Source of the DNA: Brevibacterium senegalense
GTDB taxonomy: Bacteria; Actinomycetota; Actinomycetes; Actinomycetales; Brevibacteriaceae
Reading direction: 5' to 3'
Assembly (NCBI RefSeq): GCF_000285835.1
Contig: NZ_HE978610.1
Span: 1 to 64,000 of the forward strand
DNA length: 64,000 nt
Shown here: positions 31,968-40,493 of the stretch, piece after piece
Layout of the letters: every line of letters begins with the position of its first letter
Numbering within the stretch: position 1 is the stretch's first letter
Notes under the pieces: model-generated
The model's database searches: none
What the model saw: the letters and a program-made list of their open reading frames with translations, nothing else
Told to the model about the DNA's origin: nothing
Translations under genes and position numbers: made by a program

Positions 31968-32076
31968 CCGCCGCACCCGCGACTTGTCACGAGAGGGTTC
32001 GGTCAGGGGAGGGGCGGTGCCGCCTGGGGGTGCTCGCCTCAGCGGGAGTCAGCCAGCACAGGGGCCGCCGCTCGCC

Positions 32077-33186
32077 TCAGCGGGTCGTGCCGCCGTAGTG
32101 CCGGGCGACGCGCGCCAGGCCCTCCTCCATGGAGACGGCGGGCGTCCACTGGAGGACCGCGTGGGTGCGGCGCTGGTCGAACCAGTGGGCGGTCGACATC
32201 TGTTCGGCCAGGAAGCGCGTGAGCGGGGGCTCGCCGTCGCCCTTGTCCTTCACGGACTGGGGGAGGCGGTCCCACACGGCCTCGGCCGCGCTGCCGGCCG
32301 CCAGTCCCACACCGGACGGCACCCGCAGCGCGGGCAGGTCCGCTCCGCCGGCCAGCGCGAAGCGGCTGATCATCTCGCCGATCATGCGCGGCTGGCCGTT
32401 CGTGACGACCAGCGCTTCGCCGTGCGTGTGCTCCAGTGCGGGCAGCGCGGCGAGGATCGCGTCCACCGCGTTGTCGATGTAGAGCATGTCGACCAGTGCC
32501 GCGCCGTCGCCCAGGATCGGCATGCGGCCGGCCGGGGTGCGGTCGATGATGCGCTCCGTCAGCTGGGTGTCGCCGGGGCCCCAGATGATGTGGGGGCGCA
32601 GGGCGAGGACGCGGAAGTCGTCCGCGTCCGCTGCGAGCGCCAGCAGCTCACTGGCCGCCTTGGTCCGCGCGTAGTCGCCGCGGGCCAGCTCCGGGCTGGC
32701 GGGGCTGGCCCCGTCGCCCATGAGCGAGGCACCCGCGTGCGCGACGGACGGCGAGGAGATCTGCACCCACCGGGTCACGCCCGCGGACCGCGCGGCCGCC
32801 AGAAGTGTGCGCGTGCCCTCGATGTTGATCCGGTCGAAGTCCGCGGGGTCGCCCGCCATCGACACCTTTGCCGCGACGTGGATGACCGCCGTGACCGGGG
32901 GCAGTCCGGCCGGCGCCGTGAGCGCCTCGCGCACCGTCGCCTCGTCCGTCACCGAGCCCTGCACATCGCGTGCCCCGGCCACGCCGGACGCCCGCCGCTG
33001 CAGGGTGGTGACCGGGTGCCCGGCCTCGACCAGCCGGCGGGCCACGGAGGACCCCAGCAGACCCGAGGCCCCGGTCACCAGGACGTGCTGGTCCGCCGGT
33101 GCAGGGGCCGGGCCTGCGGTCGCACCGCTAGTCGCCGGCGCACCCGTCGCCGTACCGGTTCCTGCCGTCGCCTCCGCTGCGCTCAC
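32077..33186 (-). CDS. oleD: OleD, 2-alkyl-3-oxoalkanoate reductase
   Basis: The 369-residue NAD(P)-dependent epimerase/3beta-HSD-type enzyme has a disordered Ala/Thr/Pro N-terminus (about 33 residues), then TGASGLLGSS as the Rossmann glycine motif and a DYARTK catalytic YxxxK at about 187-191. In the ole pathway OleD reduces the 2-alkyl-3-ketoacid formed by OleA to the 2-alkyl-3-hydroxy acid. Assignment rests on the fold plus its place as the last gene of an oleA-oleBC-oleD operon; it starts four bases inside the oleBC stop. A lone member of this family could not be named with confidence. Confidence 0.9.
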   Translation of the reverse strand: MSAAEATAGTGTATGAPATSGATAGPAPAPADQHVLVTGASGLLGSSVARRLVEAGHPVTTLQRRASGVAGARDVQGSVTDEATVREALTAPAGLPPVTAVIHVAAKVSMAGDPADFDRINIEGTRTLLAAARSAGVTRWVQISSPSVAHAGASLMGDGASPASPELARGDYARTKAASELLALAADADDFRVLALRPHIIWGPGDTQLTERIIDRTPAGRMPILGDGAALVDMLYIDNAVDAILAALPALEHTHGEALVVTNGQPRMIGEMISRFALAGGADLPALRVPSGVGLAAGSAAEAVWDRLPQSVKDKGDGEPPLTRFLAEQMSTAHWFDQRRTHAVLQWTPAVSMEEGLARVARHYGGTTR

Positions 33187-36071
33187 GGTGTGCCCACCTT
33201 CCCGCCGCTCAGGACGCGCGTCGCCCAGCGGGCCAGGCGCGGGCGGTCGATCTTCGAGTTGTGCCGGATGTCCGTGGGGAACTCCTTCGAGACGAGCACC
33301 GCGGCGACGTCCTGCCCCGTCGACTCGCGGACCGCGTCGCGGACCAGGGTCGTGAGGCTCAGCGGTGCGGGTCCGTTCGCGACGGCGCCCGCGACCTCAT
33401 CAGAGGGTTCCACCACGATCACGAGGGCCTGCGTGCCCGCCGGACCCACGCCCACGGCCGCGGAGCGGTAGACGAGCGGCAGGGTGTCCACGACGGCCTC
33501 GGGACCGCCCGGGCCCAGCGGACCGGTGGGTGGCGTGATGAGGTGCTGGACGCGGCCCTCGAGCCAGATGCGGCCGGAGGAGTCGATGTGCCCGATGTCG
33601 TTCGTCCGGTGCCACAGCAGCCCGTCGACGGTGTCGCGCGCGGCCTCTTCCGTGGTGCGCCAGAGGTTGTCGTACCCGGCCTTCGCGTGGGCGGCGTGGA
33701 CGACGATCTCGCCCAGGATCCCCTGCGCGGCCGCGCCCTCCAGCAGCGTGTCCGACGGGGTCCCGTCCTCCTCGATCGGCGCGAGCGCGATGCGCACCCC
33801 GTCGACCGGCCGACCCACGCACACGCCCAGGTCGCCGTCGCTGTTCGCCAGCGCGTCTGCGACCTCCGCCCGTTCGATCTCCGTCAGCAGCAGGCCCTCG
33901 GTCATGCCGTAGGGCGATCGGATCGCGGCGTGCGGGAACAGCTCCGCCAGCGCGTCCATGAGGGCCAGCGGCACCGGCGCGCCCGCGGACAGGACCATCG
34001 TGATCCGGGTGAGCGCGGTCCGCTGCTCGTCCGTCAGCTCGCCGGCCGTCGCGACGACGTTGTGATAGGCGGCGGGGGAGGCGAAGATCATCGTCGCCTC
34101 GCCGTCGATGACCGCCTGCGCCAGGGTCGTCGCCGTGAGGGTGCGCGGCTTCGTCACCTCCATGTCCGGGGTGATCGAGACGGTCGAGATGCCCGGGCCC
34201 AGCAGCGCGAACGGCGCGAAGCCGGCCACCAGGGACGTGCCGGGGCGGACCTCGAAGAAGTCGCGCAGCACGGCCATGAGGGCGGTCATCCGCTCATGCG
34301 TGTAGCGCACGCCCTTCGCGGGGCCCGTCGAGCCGGAGGTGAAGAGGACGACGGCATCCGCGTCCGGCGCCGGCAGGGGCACGTCCTCCGCGGACAGGAC
34401 GGTGCCCGAGGCCGACTCCGACGTTCCCGCCTCGACCAGCTCCGCGATGCTCGTCTCCACGTCGAGGAGGCGCTTCTGCACACCGCCCAGCGCGTCGACG
34501 CTGATGCGGCGGCCCGGCCAGCCCGCGACGCGGGACAGGGTGAGGCCCGGCACCTCGCCGATGATCCACTGCGGGTCCGCGGCCTTGACCGCGCGGGTCA
34601 TCCCCTGCGGCCCCAGACCGGCGTCCGCGACGACCGCGATGCCGCCGGCGCGCAGCACGGCGTAGAGGATGGCGGTGAGGTCGTTGCCCGGCGGCACCAG
34701 CATGGACACCCGGTCGCCGGGGCGGAGCCCCAGGTCGTGGAGGCCCTGCGCGATCGCGCGGTACCGGTCGTGCAGCTGCCGCCATGTCAGCTTCGCGACG
34801 GGCGTCTGCGACATGTCGACGCTGGCCAGCGCGTCCGAGGCCGCGTTCCCCTCGAGCTCCGTGAACATGAAGCGGGCGTCCGTGGTCTGCTCGGTCCGGT
34901 CGGCCTGCTCGGTCCGCCCGTCCCGTGCAGCCGTCGCCGAGGCCGCGGTCGCCTGCGCTGTCGAGGTCGCCTCGGTCGTCGTCGCCTGGGCCTGCGCGCC
35001 CTCGAGCGAGCCGCCCGGGAAGCGCTGCTCCAGCCAGTCGAGGACGAGGCCGTGCATGTCCTCCTGTTCGGAGAGCATGTGGCCGGACTTCTCGAAGCGG
35101 TGGACGTCCGCGTGCGGGATGCGTGTGCGCAGGTCGCGCAGGAAGCGCTCGAGGAACACGGGGTCCTTGGGGCCCCACACGAAGAGGGCGGGCTTCGTGA
35201 AGCCGGCGATGTCCTCGCCCAGCTGCGCCAGCTCGGAGTACGAAGGGTGGGAGTCCGGGAACGGGATGTCCGCGACGAATCCGCCGATCCCGCCGCGCCG
35301 GGAGGCGACCCGGTAGGGGGCGCGGAATCCGGCCTCGGCGGCGGGGGTGAGGGACTCGCCCGCCAGGGACAGGGTGACCTTGAGGAAGAGATCCGTGTGG
35401 ACCGTCGACAGCGGCAGCATGGGTCCGGCCAGCGCCGTCTGGAGGGACGCGGGCAGACCGTCGCCGGCCTGCACGTGCACGCCCGTGTTGAGCGTGATCG
35501 CCGCGGCGACGCGGTCCTGGTTGCGGGACGCCCACGTGAGCGAGATGATCCCGCCCCAGTCGTGGCCGATCGTCACGACGGGGTGCGCGGACGGTGCCGG
35601 GCCCTCCGCCAGGAGCGTCGTCATGACCGCGTCGAAGTCCGCGACCCGGTCCGCGACCCGTCGGATGCCCTGGTCGGCGGGGCGGGGCGCCCGGGGGTGG
35701 GGCAGGCGCTCGGAGAAGCCCATGTCCAGGTGGTCGACGGCGATGACGCGCCAGCCGCGGGTGAGGCCCTCGGCGGCCAGGTGGCGCCACAGGTAGGACC
35801 ACGTGGGGTTGCCGTGGGCGGCGACGATCGTGCCCACGTGGGGATCGCCGGACTCTGCGAGGGCGGGGCCGGTGTCGAGGACGTGGAAGGTGCGCGGGCC
35901 GTCGAGCGTGTCGACGGTGGTCAGGCGCGACCACGCGGGGTCGAGCCCGTCCAGCGGAGCGCCCTCCGCCTCGTGCGGCAGTTGGGCGGGGGCGGCCGGG
36001 ATGCCCGCGCGGGCATCGGTCAGCGCCGGGGTGGGCAGGGGGCTGGGACGGCCGGACGGGCGACGTGTCAC
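33183..36071 (-). CDS. oleBC: OleBC fusion: beta-lactone decarboxylase plus beta-lactone synthetase
   Basis: The 962-residue protein fuses two enzymes. Residues about 40-352 are an alpha/beta hydrolase of the haloalkane-dehalogenase group with the HGNPTWSYLW oxyanion region, nucleophile D171 in GHDWGG, and H331 in a SGHM motif, as in OleB, which decarboxylates a beta-lactone to the alkene. Residues 356-400 are an Ala/Thr/Gln linker. Residues about 405-962 are an ANL ligase-like domain with P-loop LFTSGSTGPAKG at 577-587 and a SPYGMTEG motif, as in OleC, the beta-lactone synthetase. Fused OleBC is known from actinobacteria such as Micrococcus. It starts seven bases after oleA and overlaps oleD by four. 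Confidence 0.93.
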   Translation of the reverse strand: MTRRPSGRPSPLPTPALTDARAGIPAAPAQLPHEAEGAPLDGLDPAWSRLTTVDTLDGPRTFHVLDTGPALAESGDPHVGTIVAAHGNPTWSYLWRHLAAEGLTRGWRVIAVDHLDMGFSERLPHPRAPRPADQGIRRVADRVADFDAVMTTLLAEGPAPSAHPVVTIGHDWGGIISLTWASRNQDRVAAAITLNTGVHVQAGDGLPASLQTALAGPMLPLSTVHTDLFLKVTLSLAGESLTPAAEAGFRAPYRVASRRGGIGGFVADIPFPDSHPSYSELAQLGEDIAGFTKPALFVWGPKDPVFLERFLRDLRTRIPHADVHRFEKSGHMLSEQEDMHGLVLDWLEQRFPGGSLEGAQAQATTTEATSTAQATAASATAARDGRTEQADRTEQTTDARFMFTELEGNAASDALASVDMSQTPVAKLTWRQLHDRYRAIAQGLHDLGLRPGDRVSMLVPPGNDLTAILYAVLRAGGIAVVADAGLGPQGMTRAVKAADPQWIIGEVPGLTLSRVAGWPGRRISVDALGGVQKRLLDVETSIAELVEAGTSESASGTVLSAEDVPLPAPDADAVVLFTSGSTGPAKGVRYTHERMTALMAVLRDFFEVRPGTSLVAGFAPFALLGPGISTVSITPDMEVTKPRTLTATTLAQAVIDGEATMIFASPAAYHNVVATAGELTDEQRTALTRITMVLSAGAPVPLALMDALAELFPHAAIRSPYGMTEGLLLTEIERAEVADALANSDGDLGVCVGRPVDGVRIALAPIEEDGTPSDTLLEGAAAQGILGEIVVHAAHAKAGYDNLWRTTEEAARDTVDGLLWHRTNDIGHIDSSGRIWLEGRVQHLITPPTGPLGPGGPEAVVDTLPLVYRSAAVGVGPAGTQALVIVVEPSDEVAGAVANGPAPLSLTTLVRDAVRESTGQDVAAVLVSKEFPTDIRHNSKIDRPRLARWATRVLSGGKVGTP

Positions 36072-36078
36072 GGGGTGA

Positions 36079-37113
36079 TCACCACTCGATCTCTGTGAGG
36101 GCGGCGTTGAGGCCGCTGCCCACGCCGATCGCCAGGACGCGGTCGCCCCGGGTGAGGGTCTTGGACTCGCGCGCCAGCGAGATGGGCAGGGCGGCCGGGC
36201 CCACGTTGCCCAGCTCCGGGAACGTCTTGGGGACCCGCTCCTCCGGCAGCTGCTTGGCCCGGATGAGTGCGTCCGTGTGGCTCGAGGACACCTGGTGGGT
36301 GACGTAGGAGGTCATGTCCGTCCAGTCCCAGCCGTCCCGCTCCGCCTCCTCCCAGGCGTCGACGACCAGCTGGATGCCGTTGACCATGAGCGCGCGGGAC
36401 TCCGTGTGCATGCCGTCCCAGCCGCCCACGCACAGCCCGTTGTTCCACGTGGCTGCACGGGTGACGCCGCCCTTGACGCGGTGGCCCTCCGGGTGGCGGT
36501 CGGCCGGGCCCAGGACCGCGGCGGCGGCGCCGGAGCCCAGGGTCAGCGACGCGAACTCCTCGAGGTACTCCGCGCGGGTGATGCCCTCGCGGTGCAGGCT
36601 GCGGACGGTGTTCTCCCGCAGCGCGTTCGTCGACTCGCCCGCGACGACCATCGCGTACTCGATCTGGCCGGAGTCGATCATCGACGCGGCCAGCGACATG
36701 CCGTTGACGAAGCCCAGGCACGCGTTCGTCACGTCGAAGTTCATCGCGTGGGTGCCCAGGCCCAGCTGGTCGTGGATCGACACGGCGACGGAGGGCTCCA
36801 TCGTCACGCGGGAGACGGAGCCGTTGATCATGAGGCCGATCTGGTCCGGGCGGATGCCGGCCTGCTCGAGGGCCTCGCGGCCGGCGTCCGCGGAGCCCGC
36901 GATGAAGCCGTCCTGCGTCTCCCACTGGCGGCGGGTGTGCACACCGGCGACCCGCTCCAGCAGACCGTGCGGCAGACCCAGTCGCGTCAGCACGTCGGCG
37001 AGCTCTGCATCGAGCTGCTTCGAGGTGACCTCCACGGGGGCCACGGCCTCCGCGATCCCCAGGAGTGCGACGTTCTGATGGCGGAGGGTCGTGTTGCCGA
37101 TGGTCTGGTTCAT
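36079..37113 (-). CDS. oleA: OleA, head-to-head acyl-CoA condensing enzyme
   Basis: The 344-residue thiolase-superfamily protein (KAS III-like) has the triad C132 in TNACLGF, H273 in VTHQVSSSH, and N303 in GNVGPAALP. OleA condenses two fatty acyl-CoAs to a 2-alkyl-3-ketoacid, the committed step to long-chain internal olefins; KAS III for fatty-acid initiation is the alternative, but the adjacent oleBC and oleD decide. The start at 37113 fits homology although it has no clear ribosome site; an in-frame ATG at 37170 would add 19 unlikely residues. A -10 box embedded in a palindrome lies about 110 bases upstream. Confidence 0.92.
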   Translation of the reverse strand: MNQTIGNTTLRHQNVALLGIAEAVAPVEVTSKQLDAELADVLTRLGLPHGLLERVAGVHTRRQWETQDGFIAGSADAGREALEQAGIRPDQIGLMINGSVSRVTMEPSVAVSIHDQLGLGTHAMNFDVTNACLGFVNGMSLAASMIDSGQIEYAMVVAGESTNALRENTVRSLHREGITRAEYLEEFASLTLGSGAAAAVLGPADRHPEGHRVKGGVTRAATWNNGLCVGGWDGMHTESRALMVNGIQLVVDAWEEAERDGWDWTDMTSYVTHQVSSSHTDALIRAKQLPEERVPKTFPELGNVGPAALPISLARESKTLTRGDRVLAIGVGSGLNAALTEIEW

Positions 37114-37211
37114 GCCGTTCAAGGAGTCCGTTCCGTGTGAGAGAGGGCTGCTGTGCGCGCCGCGGAGCATCCCCGGATGCGGGCTGGGTCGCGCGCCTGC
37201 GCGGTGCAGGA

Positions 37212-37236
37212 ATCCGGATACATCCTAGTATCGGAT
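37212..37236 (-). promoter_or_regulatory. Palindrome with embedded -10 box upstream of oleA
   Basis: ATCCGGATAC (37212-37221) and GTATCGGAT (37228-37236) are inverted repeats, with one unpaired G, around a 6-base centre. On the minus strand that centre reads TAGGAT, a good -10 box. A regulator bound to the palindrome would cover the promoter directly. No regulator gene is adjacent. Confidence 0.6.
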
Positions 37237-37331
37237 GGGCGCGAACGGTCCCAGGGAGTACTCAGATGTGAGGGACTCGACGCGCGGACCGGTTCCCGGT
37301 CTCAACGGGTGCGGCACCCTTCGCCATCGCC

Positions 37332-37910
37332 TCAGTCGTCGCGGAGGCCGTCGAGGAGTCCCAGCACCCGTGACCACAGGAGATCGGCCGACTCTTTGAC
37401 GTAGTCGCGTCCGGTGGGGTCCGCGAAGAGGTGCTGATCACCGGGGTAGAGGTAGTGCTCGGCGCGTGCGCCCGCCCGCGCCGCCGAGCGCAGGAGCGTC
37501 TCCGGGGCGCCCTCGTCCACCCACGGGTCGTCGACGGAGTGGTGGATCTGCAGTGCGCACGTGGCGGGCCAGTCGACGGGCTTCGCCTCGCCGCCGGCGT
37601 GCAGCAGGAGGGCCGCCTGCGTGCGGGGGTCCTTCTTCCCCAGGCGCTGCGCCATCGCCGCCCCCAGCGAGATCCCGGCCGCGACGAACGGGCCGTCGAT
37701 GTCCGCGATCGCGTCGCCCACGCGGTCGACGAGGGTGCGGAAGCCCACCTCGTCGCGGTGGGCGACCCCGGCCTCGGCGGTGTCGAACGTGTGCCCGTCG
37801 TAGTAGTCCGGGGTCGTGACCGTGTGGCCGGCGTCGCGCAGGGTTTGCGCCATCGCGTGGACGCCGTCGTTCAGGCCCACGGCGGAGTGGAAGAAGACGA
37901 TGTGACTCAT
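37332..37910 (-). CDS. Dienelactone-hydrolase-family alpha/beta hydrolase
   Basis: The 192-residue protein is a compact alpha/beta hydrolase of the DLH group with a GISLGAA nucleophile elbow (serine rather than the cysteine of true dienelactone hydrolases), an acidic residue in a VDDPWVD stretch, and a late DQHLF histidine. The substrate is unknown; small lactones or esters are usual. The start at 37910 is the only ATG that fits the fold. It is divergent from a TauE/SafE-type permease gene with 60 bases between starts. Confidence 0.85.
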   Translation of the reverse strand: MSHIVFFHSAVGLNDGVHAMAQTLRDAGHTVTTPDYYDGHTFDTAEAGVAHRDEVGFRTLVDRVGDAIADIDGPFVAAGISLGAAMAQRLGKKDPRTQAALLLHAGGEAKPVDWPATCALQIHHSVDDPWVDEGAPETLLRSAARAGARAEHYLYPGDQHLFADPTGRDYVKESADLLWSRVLGLLDGLRDD

Positions 37911-37958
37911 GGCACCATCCGACCACAGGCGGGGGCGGAGGTCCAGGCCGGTCAGCGC

Positions 37959-37964
37959 TAGTCT
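37959..37964 (+). promoter_or_regulatory. -10 box of leaderless promoter for the TauE/SafE-type permease
   Basis: TAGTCT followed by six bases (gcaggg) and the GTG at 37971. Confidence 0.5.
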
Positions 37965-37970
37965 GCAGGG

Positions 37971-38732
37971 GTGGGTCCGGAGGTCATCGCGATCGCAGTC
38001 ATCGCCGTCGTCGTGGGTGCGACGCTGCAGCGGCTGTCCGGCATGGGCGTGGGGCTCGTCGTCGCGCCCACCCTCGCGCTGGCGCTGGGGCCGCAGCTGG
38101 GGGCGTTCGTCGCGAACGCGACGACGGTGTGCTCGGGCGGGCTCATCATGCTGACGGTGCTGGGGGACGTCGACTGGCGGCGGTGGTGGGTCTTCGCGGG
38201 CGCGGGTCTGGTGGGGTCGATCCCCGGCGCGCTGCTGGTGCGCGAGCTGTCGACCGGGTGGCTGTCGATCGTCATCGGCGCGGTCGTGCTGGGCGCGCTC
38301 GTGCTCACCTTCACCTCGCCGCGCGTGCCGCACGTGCAGGGGCGCGGACTGCCGTGGCTGACCGCGGCGGCGGGTGCGACGGGCGGGTTCCTCAACACGG
38401 CCTCGGGCGTGGCGGGCCCCGCGATGGTCATGTACGGGCGGTTCGCCCGGTGGCCGCAGCAGGCGTTCGCCGCGACGATGCAGCCCACCTTCATGGTGTT
38501 CGGTCTGCTGTCGCTCACGACGAAGGCGACGACCGGGGCGGTGGGGCTGGACGCGCTGCCGCCGCTCAGCCTGTTCGGGGCGATCGTCGTCGCAGTCGTC
38601 GCGGGCATCCGGCTGGGTTCGCTGCTGGCGCGGCGGGTGAGCCCGGAGGGGGCGCGGCGGCTGGCGGTCGTCCTGGCAGGCCTGGGCGCGCTCAGCGCGC
38701 TGGGGCGCGGGGTGCTCGAGCTGGTGGGGTGA
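37971..38732 (+). CDS. TauE/SafE-family permease
   Basis: The 253-residue membrane protein has about seven to eight hydrophobic segments arranged in two related halves, with the family's early GATLQRLSGMGVGL and later GGFLNTASGVAGP glycine-rich motifs. Members move sulfite, sulfoacetate, taurine-derived or other organic anions across the membrane. The GTG start is supported by TAGTCT six bases upstream, as for other leaderless genes here. Substrate is unknown. It converges with the TM2-domain gene, which ends seven bases later. Confidence 0.88.
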   Translation: MGPEVIAIAVIAVVVGATLQRLSGMGVGLVVAPTLALALGPQLGAFVANATTVCSGGLIMLTVLGDVDWRRWWVFAGAGLVGSIPGALLVRELSTGWLSIVIGAVVLGALVLTFTSPRVPHVQGRGLPWLTAAAGATGGFLNTASGVAGPAMVMYGRFARWPQQAFAATMQPTFMVFGLLSLTTKATTGAVGLDALPPLSLFGAIVVAVVAGIRLGSLLARRVSPEGARRLAVVLAGLGALSALGRGVLELVG

Positions 38733-38738
38733 GGGCGC

Positions 38739-39376
38739 TCAGTACTCGCCGGCGACGGCGCCCAGCATCGCGAGGATCATCATGATGTACGCGATGATCG
38801 CGGCGAACAGCACGATGTAGACGAGGACGACGATGATGATGTTGACGATCACGACACCGACCGTCACCCAGATCGCCATGGTCCTGTGCTCCCGGTAGCC
38901 GGCCAGTTCGCGACCCAGGGAATCGCGCATGCTGCCGGCCATGATGAGGATGAGGTCGATGAGCGACCAGATGCCGAAGCCGCCGCCGGTGAAGAGCTTG
39001 AGGAGGCCCAGGCCCACCTGGCCCAGGTAGAAGCGGTCCGCGCCCCACCCGCCCAGCAGCAGGGACAGCAGCCACGTCGTCACGAAGGACTTCGCGGGGG
39101 TGAGGGCGTAGGCGGCATGCGCGCCGGCGGGGACGGGTGCGCCCCAGTGCGTGGCCGGGGCCGAGGCCGGGCCGACCGGCTGCAGGGCGCCGGCGGGGGC
39201 GGCGTGCTGCGGTGCGCCGTACGACTGAGGGGCGTGGGGCTGTGCGGCGTGGGGCTGGGGTCGCGATGTGCCCGCCGCGTAGACGGCGGTGCCGTGGGGT
39301 CCGTCGCCCGTGCCCGTCGGCGCGGGGCGGGGCCGCCTGCGTGCGGGCCGGAGCCGAAGGACTGGTGCGGACTCAT
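38739..39376 (-). CDS. TM2-domain membrane protein, probable frameshift near its start
   Basis: The C-terminal about 125 residues are clear: a TM2 domain (SFVTTWLLSLLLGGWGADRF, then YLGQVGLGLLKLFTGGGFGIW) followed by another strong hydrophobic pair at the end. The best start is ATG 39376, which has GGGGAG a few bases upstream and encodes MSPHQSFGSGPHAGG, but that frame is not the TM2 frame. Restoring one C in the run at 39329-39332 would join it to the Pro/Gly/Ala/His-rich linker and TM2 region. Without a frameshift, translation would have to begin at ATG 39449, which lacks a ribosome site and gives an implausible N-terminus. Function of TM2 proteins is not established. Confidence 0.75.
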
Positions 39377-39509
39377 GAGGACTCCCCGGGAGTGCGGTCG
39401 TGCGGGGCTGCGCGAGGGTGTGCCGTGCAACCGGTGATCGTGATGGTTCCATCGAACCACACCCGGGTCCGTCCGCCCCGGGGATCGTGTGACAGCCCGG
39501 GAACACGGG

Positions 39510-39539
39510 TAGTGTGGGCGGCGACTCGAACGCTCGTTC
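39510..39539 (+). promoter_or_regulatory. Promoter and perfect operator of the enoyl-CoA hydratase gene
   Basis: A TGTGAC-like -35 (39488-39493), TAGTGT -10 (39510-39515) and, 12 bases further, the perfect palindrome GAACGCTCGTTC (39528-39539). The operator covers the expected transcription start, as expected for repressor control. Confidence 0.7.
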
Positions 39540-39593
39540 AGGAGCCCTGCTCCACCGTCTGCACCAGTTCGTCCGCACCACTTGGGGAGAGAT

Positions 39594-40451
39594 ATGACCG
39601 ACAACGCCGTCACCGCACCCACTGCCCCCGACACCTCCGTGTCGATGTCGAACGCCACGGTCCGCGTCGAGCGTCACGACGCCGTCGCGCACGTCGTCCT
39701 GGACCGCCCGGACTCGCTCAACTCGATCACGCCGGAGATGTTCTACGACCTCCTCGAGGCCGGACGGCAACTGGCTGCGGATGAGTCCGTCCGCGCCATC
39801 GTCCTGCGCGGCGAGGGCCGCGCGTTCTGCGCGGGTCTGGACATGGGCCAGTTCAAGCGGATCGTCGAAGGCACGATGGCGGGCGAGCCGCTGGACATCC
39901 CGGGGAACGCCGAGGCCCTGGCGCAGCAGGCGGTCGAGATCTGGTCGCAGGTGCCCGTCCCCGTCATCGCCGCGATCCACGGGCCGGCCCTGGGCGGCGG
40001 GTTCCAGTTCGCGCTGGGCGCGGACATCCGGATCAGCGCCCCGGACGCCAAGCTGTCCGCGATGGAGGTCGTCTGGGGAATCATCCCGGACATGATGGGC
40101 ACGCAGCTGCTGCCGCGCCTCATCGGCCCGTCGCGCGCGAAGCGCCTCATCTTCACCGGCGACACGATCTCCGGGACGCAGGCCCACGACTGGGGCATCG
40201 TCGACGAGCTGTCCGACGATCCCGTCGCCGCGGCGCACGCACTGGCGCAGGCGATCGCCGGGCGGTCCCGCTCCGCGCTCGTGTGGGCGAAGCGCCTGGT
40301 GGACATGGCGGACTCCGCATCGCTGGCTGACGGCCTGGCCGCCGAGCAGCAGGCGCTGCGCGAGCTGCGCGGCACGGACGAGCAGAAGGCCGCCGTCGCG
40401 AAGCGCATGGAGGAGCTGGCCGCGAAGAAGGCGGCGAAGCAGCAGGGCTGA
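39594..40451 (+). CDS. Enoyl-CoA hydratase/isomerase (crotonase family)
   Basis: The 285-residue crotonase-fold protein has the two oxyanion-hole motifs FCAGLDM (about residue 80) and GPALGGGFQFALG (about 135), and ends in a Lys/Ala-rich tail. The positions of the usual hydratase glutamates are not both conserved (SAMEVVWGIIPD), so isomerase or another crotonase activity is possible. It probably takes part in beta-oxidation. The ATG has GGGGAG five bases upstream. It is under a perfect GAACGnnCGTTC operator, linking it to the acyl-CoA ligase operon and the MFS gene. Confidence 0.88.
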   Translation: MTDNAVTAPTAPDTSVSMSNATVRVERHDAVAHVVLDRPDSLNSITPEMFYDLLEAGRQLAADESVRAIVLRGEGRAFCAGLDMGQFKRIVEGTMAGEPLDIPGNAEALAQQAVEIWSQVPVPVIAAIHGPALGGGFQFALGADIRISAPDAKLSAMEVVWGIIPDMMGTQLLPRLIGPSRAKRLIFTGDTISGTQAHDWGIVDELSDDPVAAAHALAQAIAGRSRSALVWAKRLVDMADSASLADGLAAEQQALRELRGTDEQKAAVAKRMEELAAKKAAKQQG

Positions 40452-40493
40452 GCCGCGGCGTCCCGCCGAGCCGCCCGCGTCCTCCGGTCTCTC

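Noticed and set aside
36079-37113. KAS III (FabH) of fatty-acid synthesis
   Set aside because: No fab genes are adjacent, while oleBC and oleD are coupled directly downstream, so OleA is the better call.
37911-38608. Minus-strand open frames over the TauE/SafE-type permease gene
   Set aside because: The plus-strand frame has a clear multi-helix membrane pattern and a leaderless promoter; the antisense frames are Thr/Pro/Ser-rich shadows.
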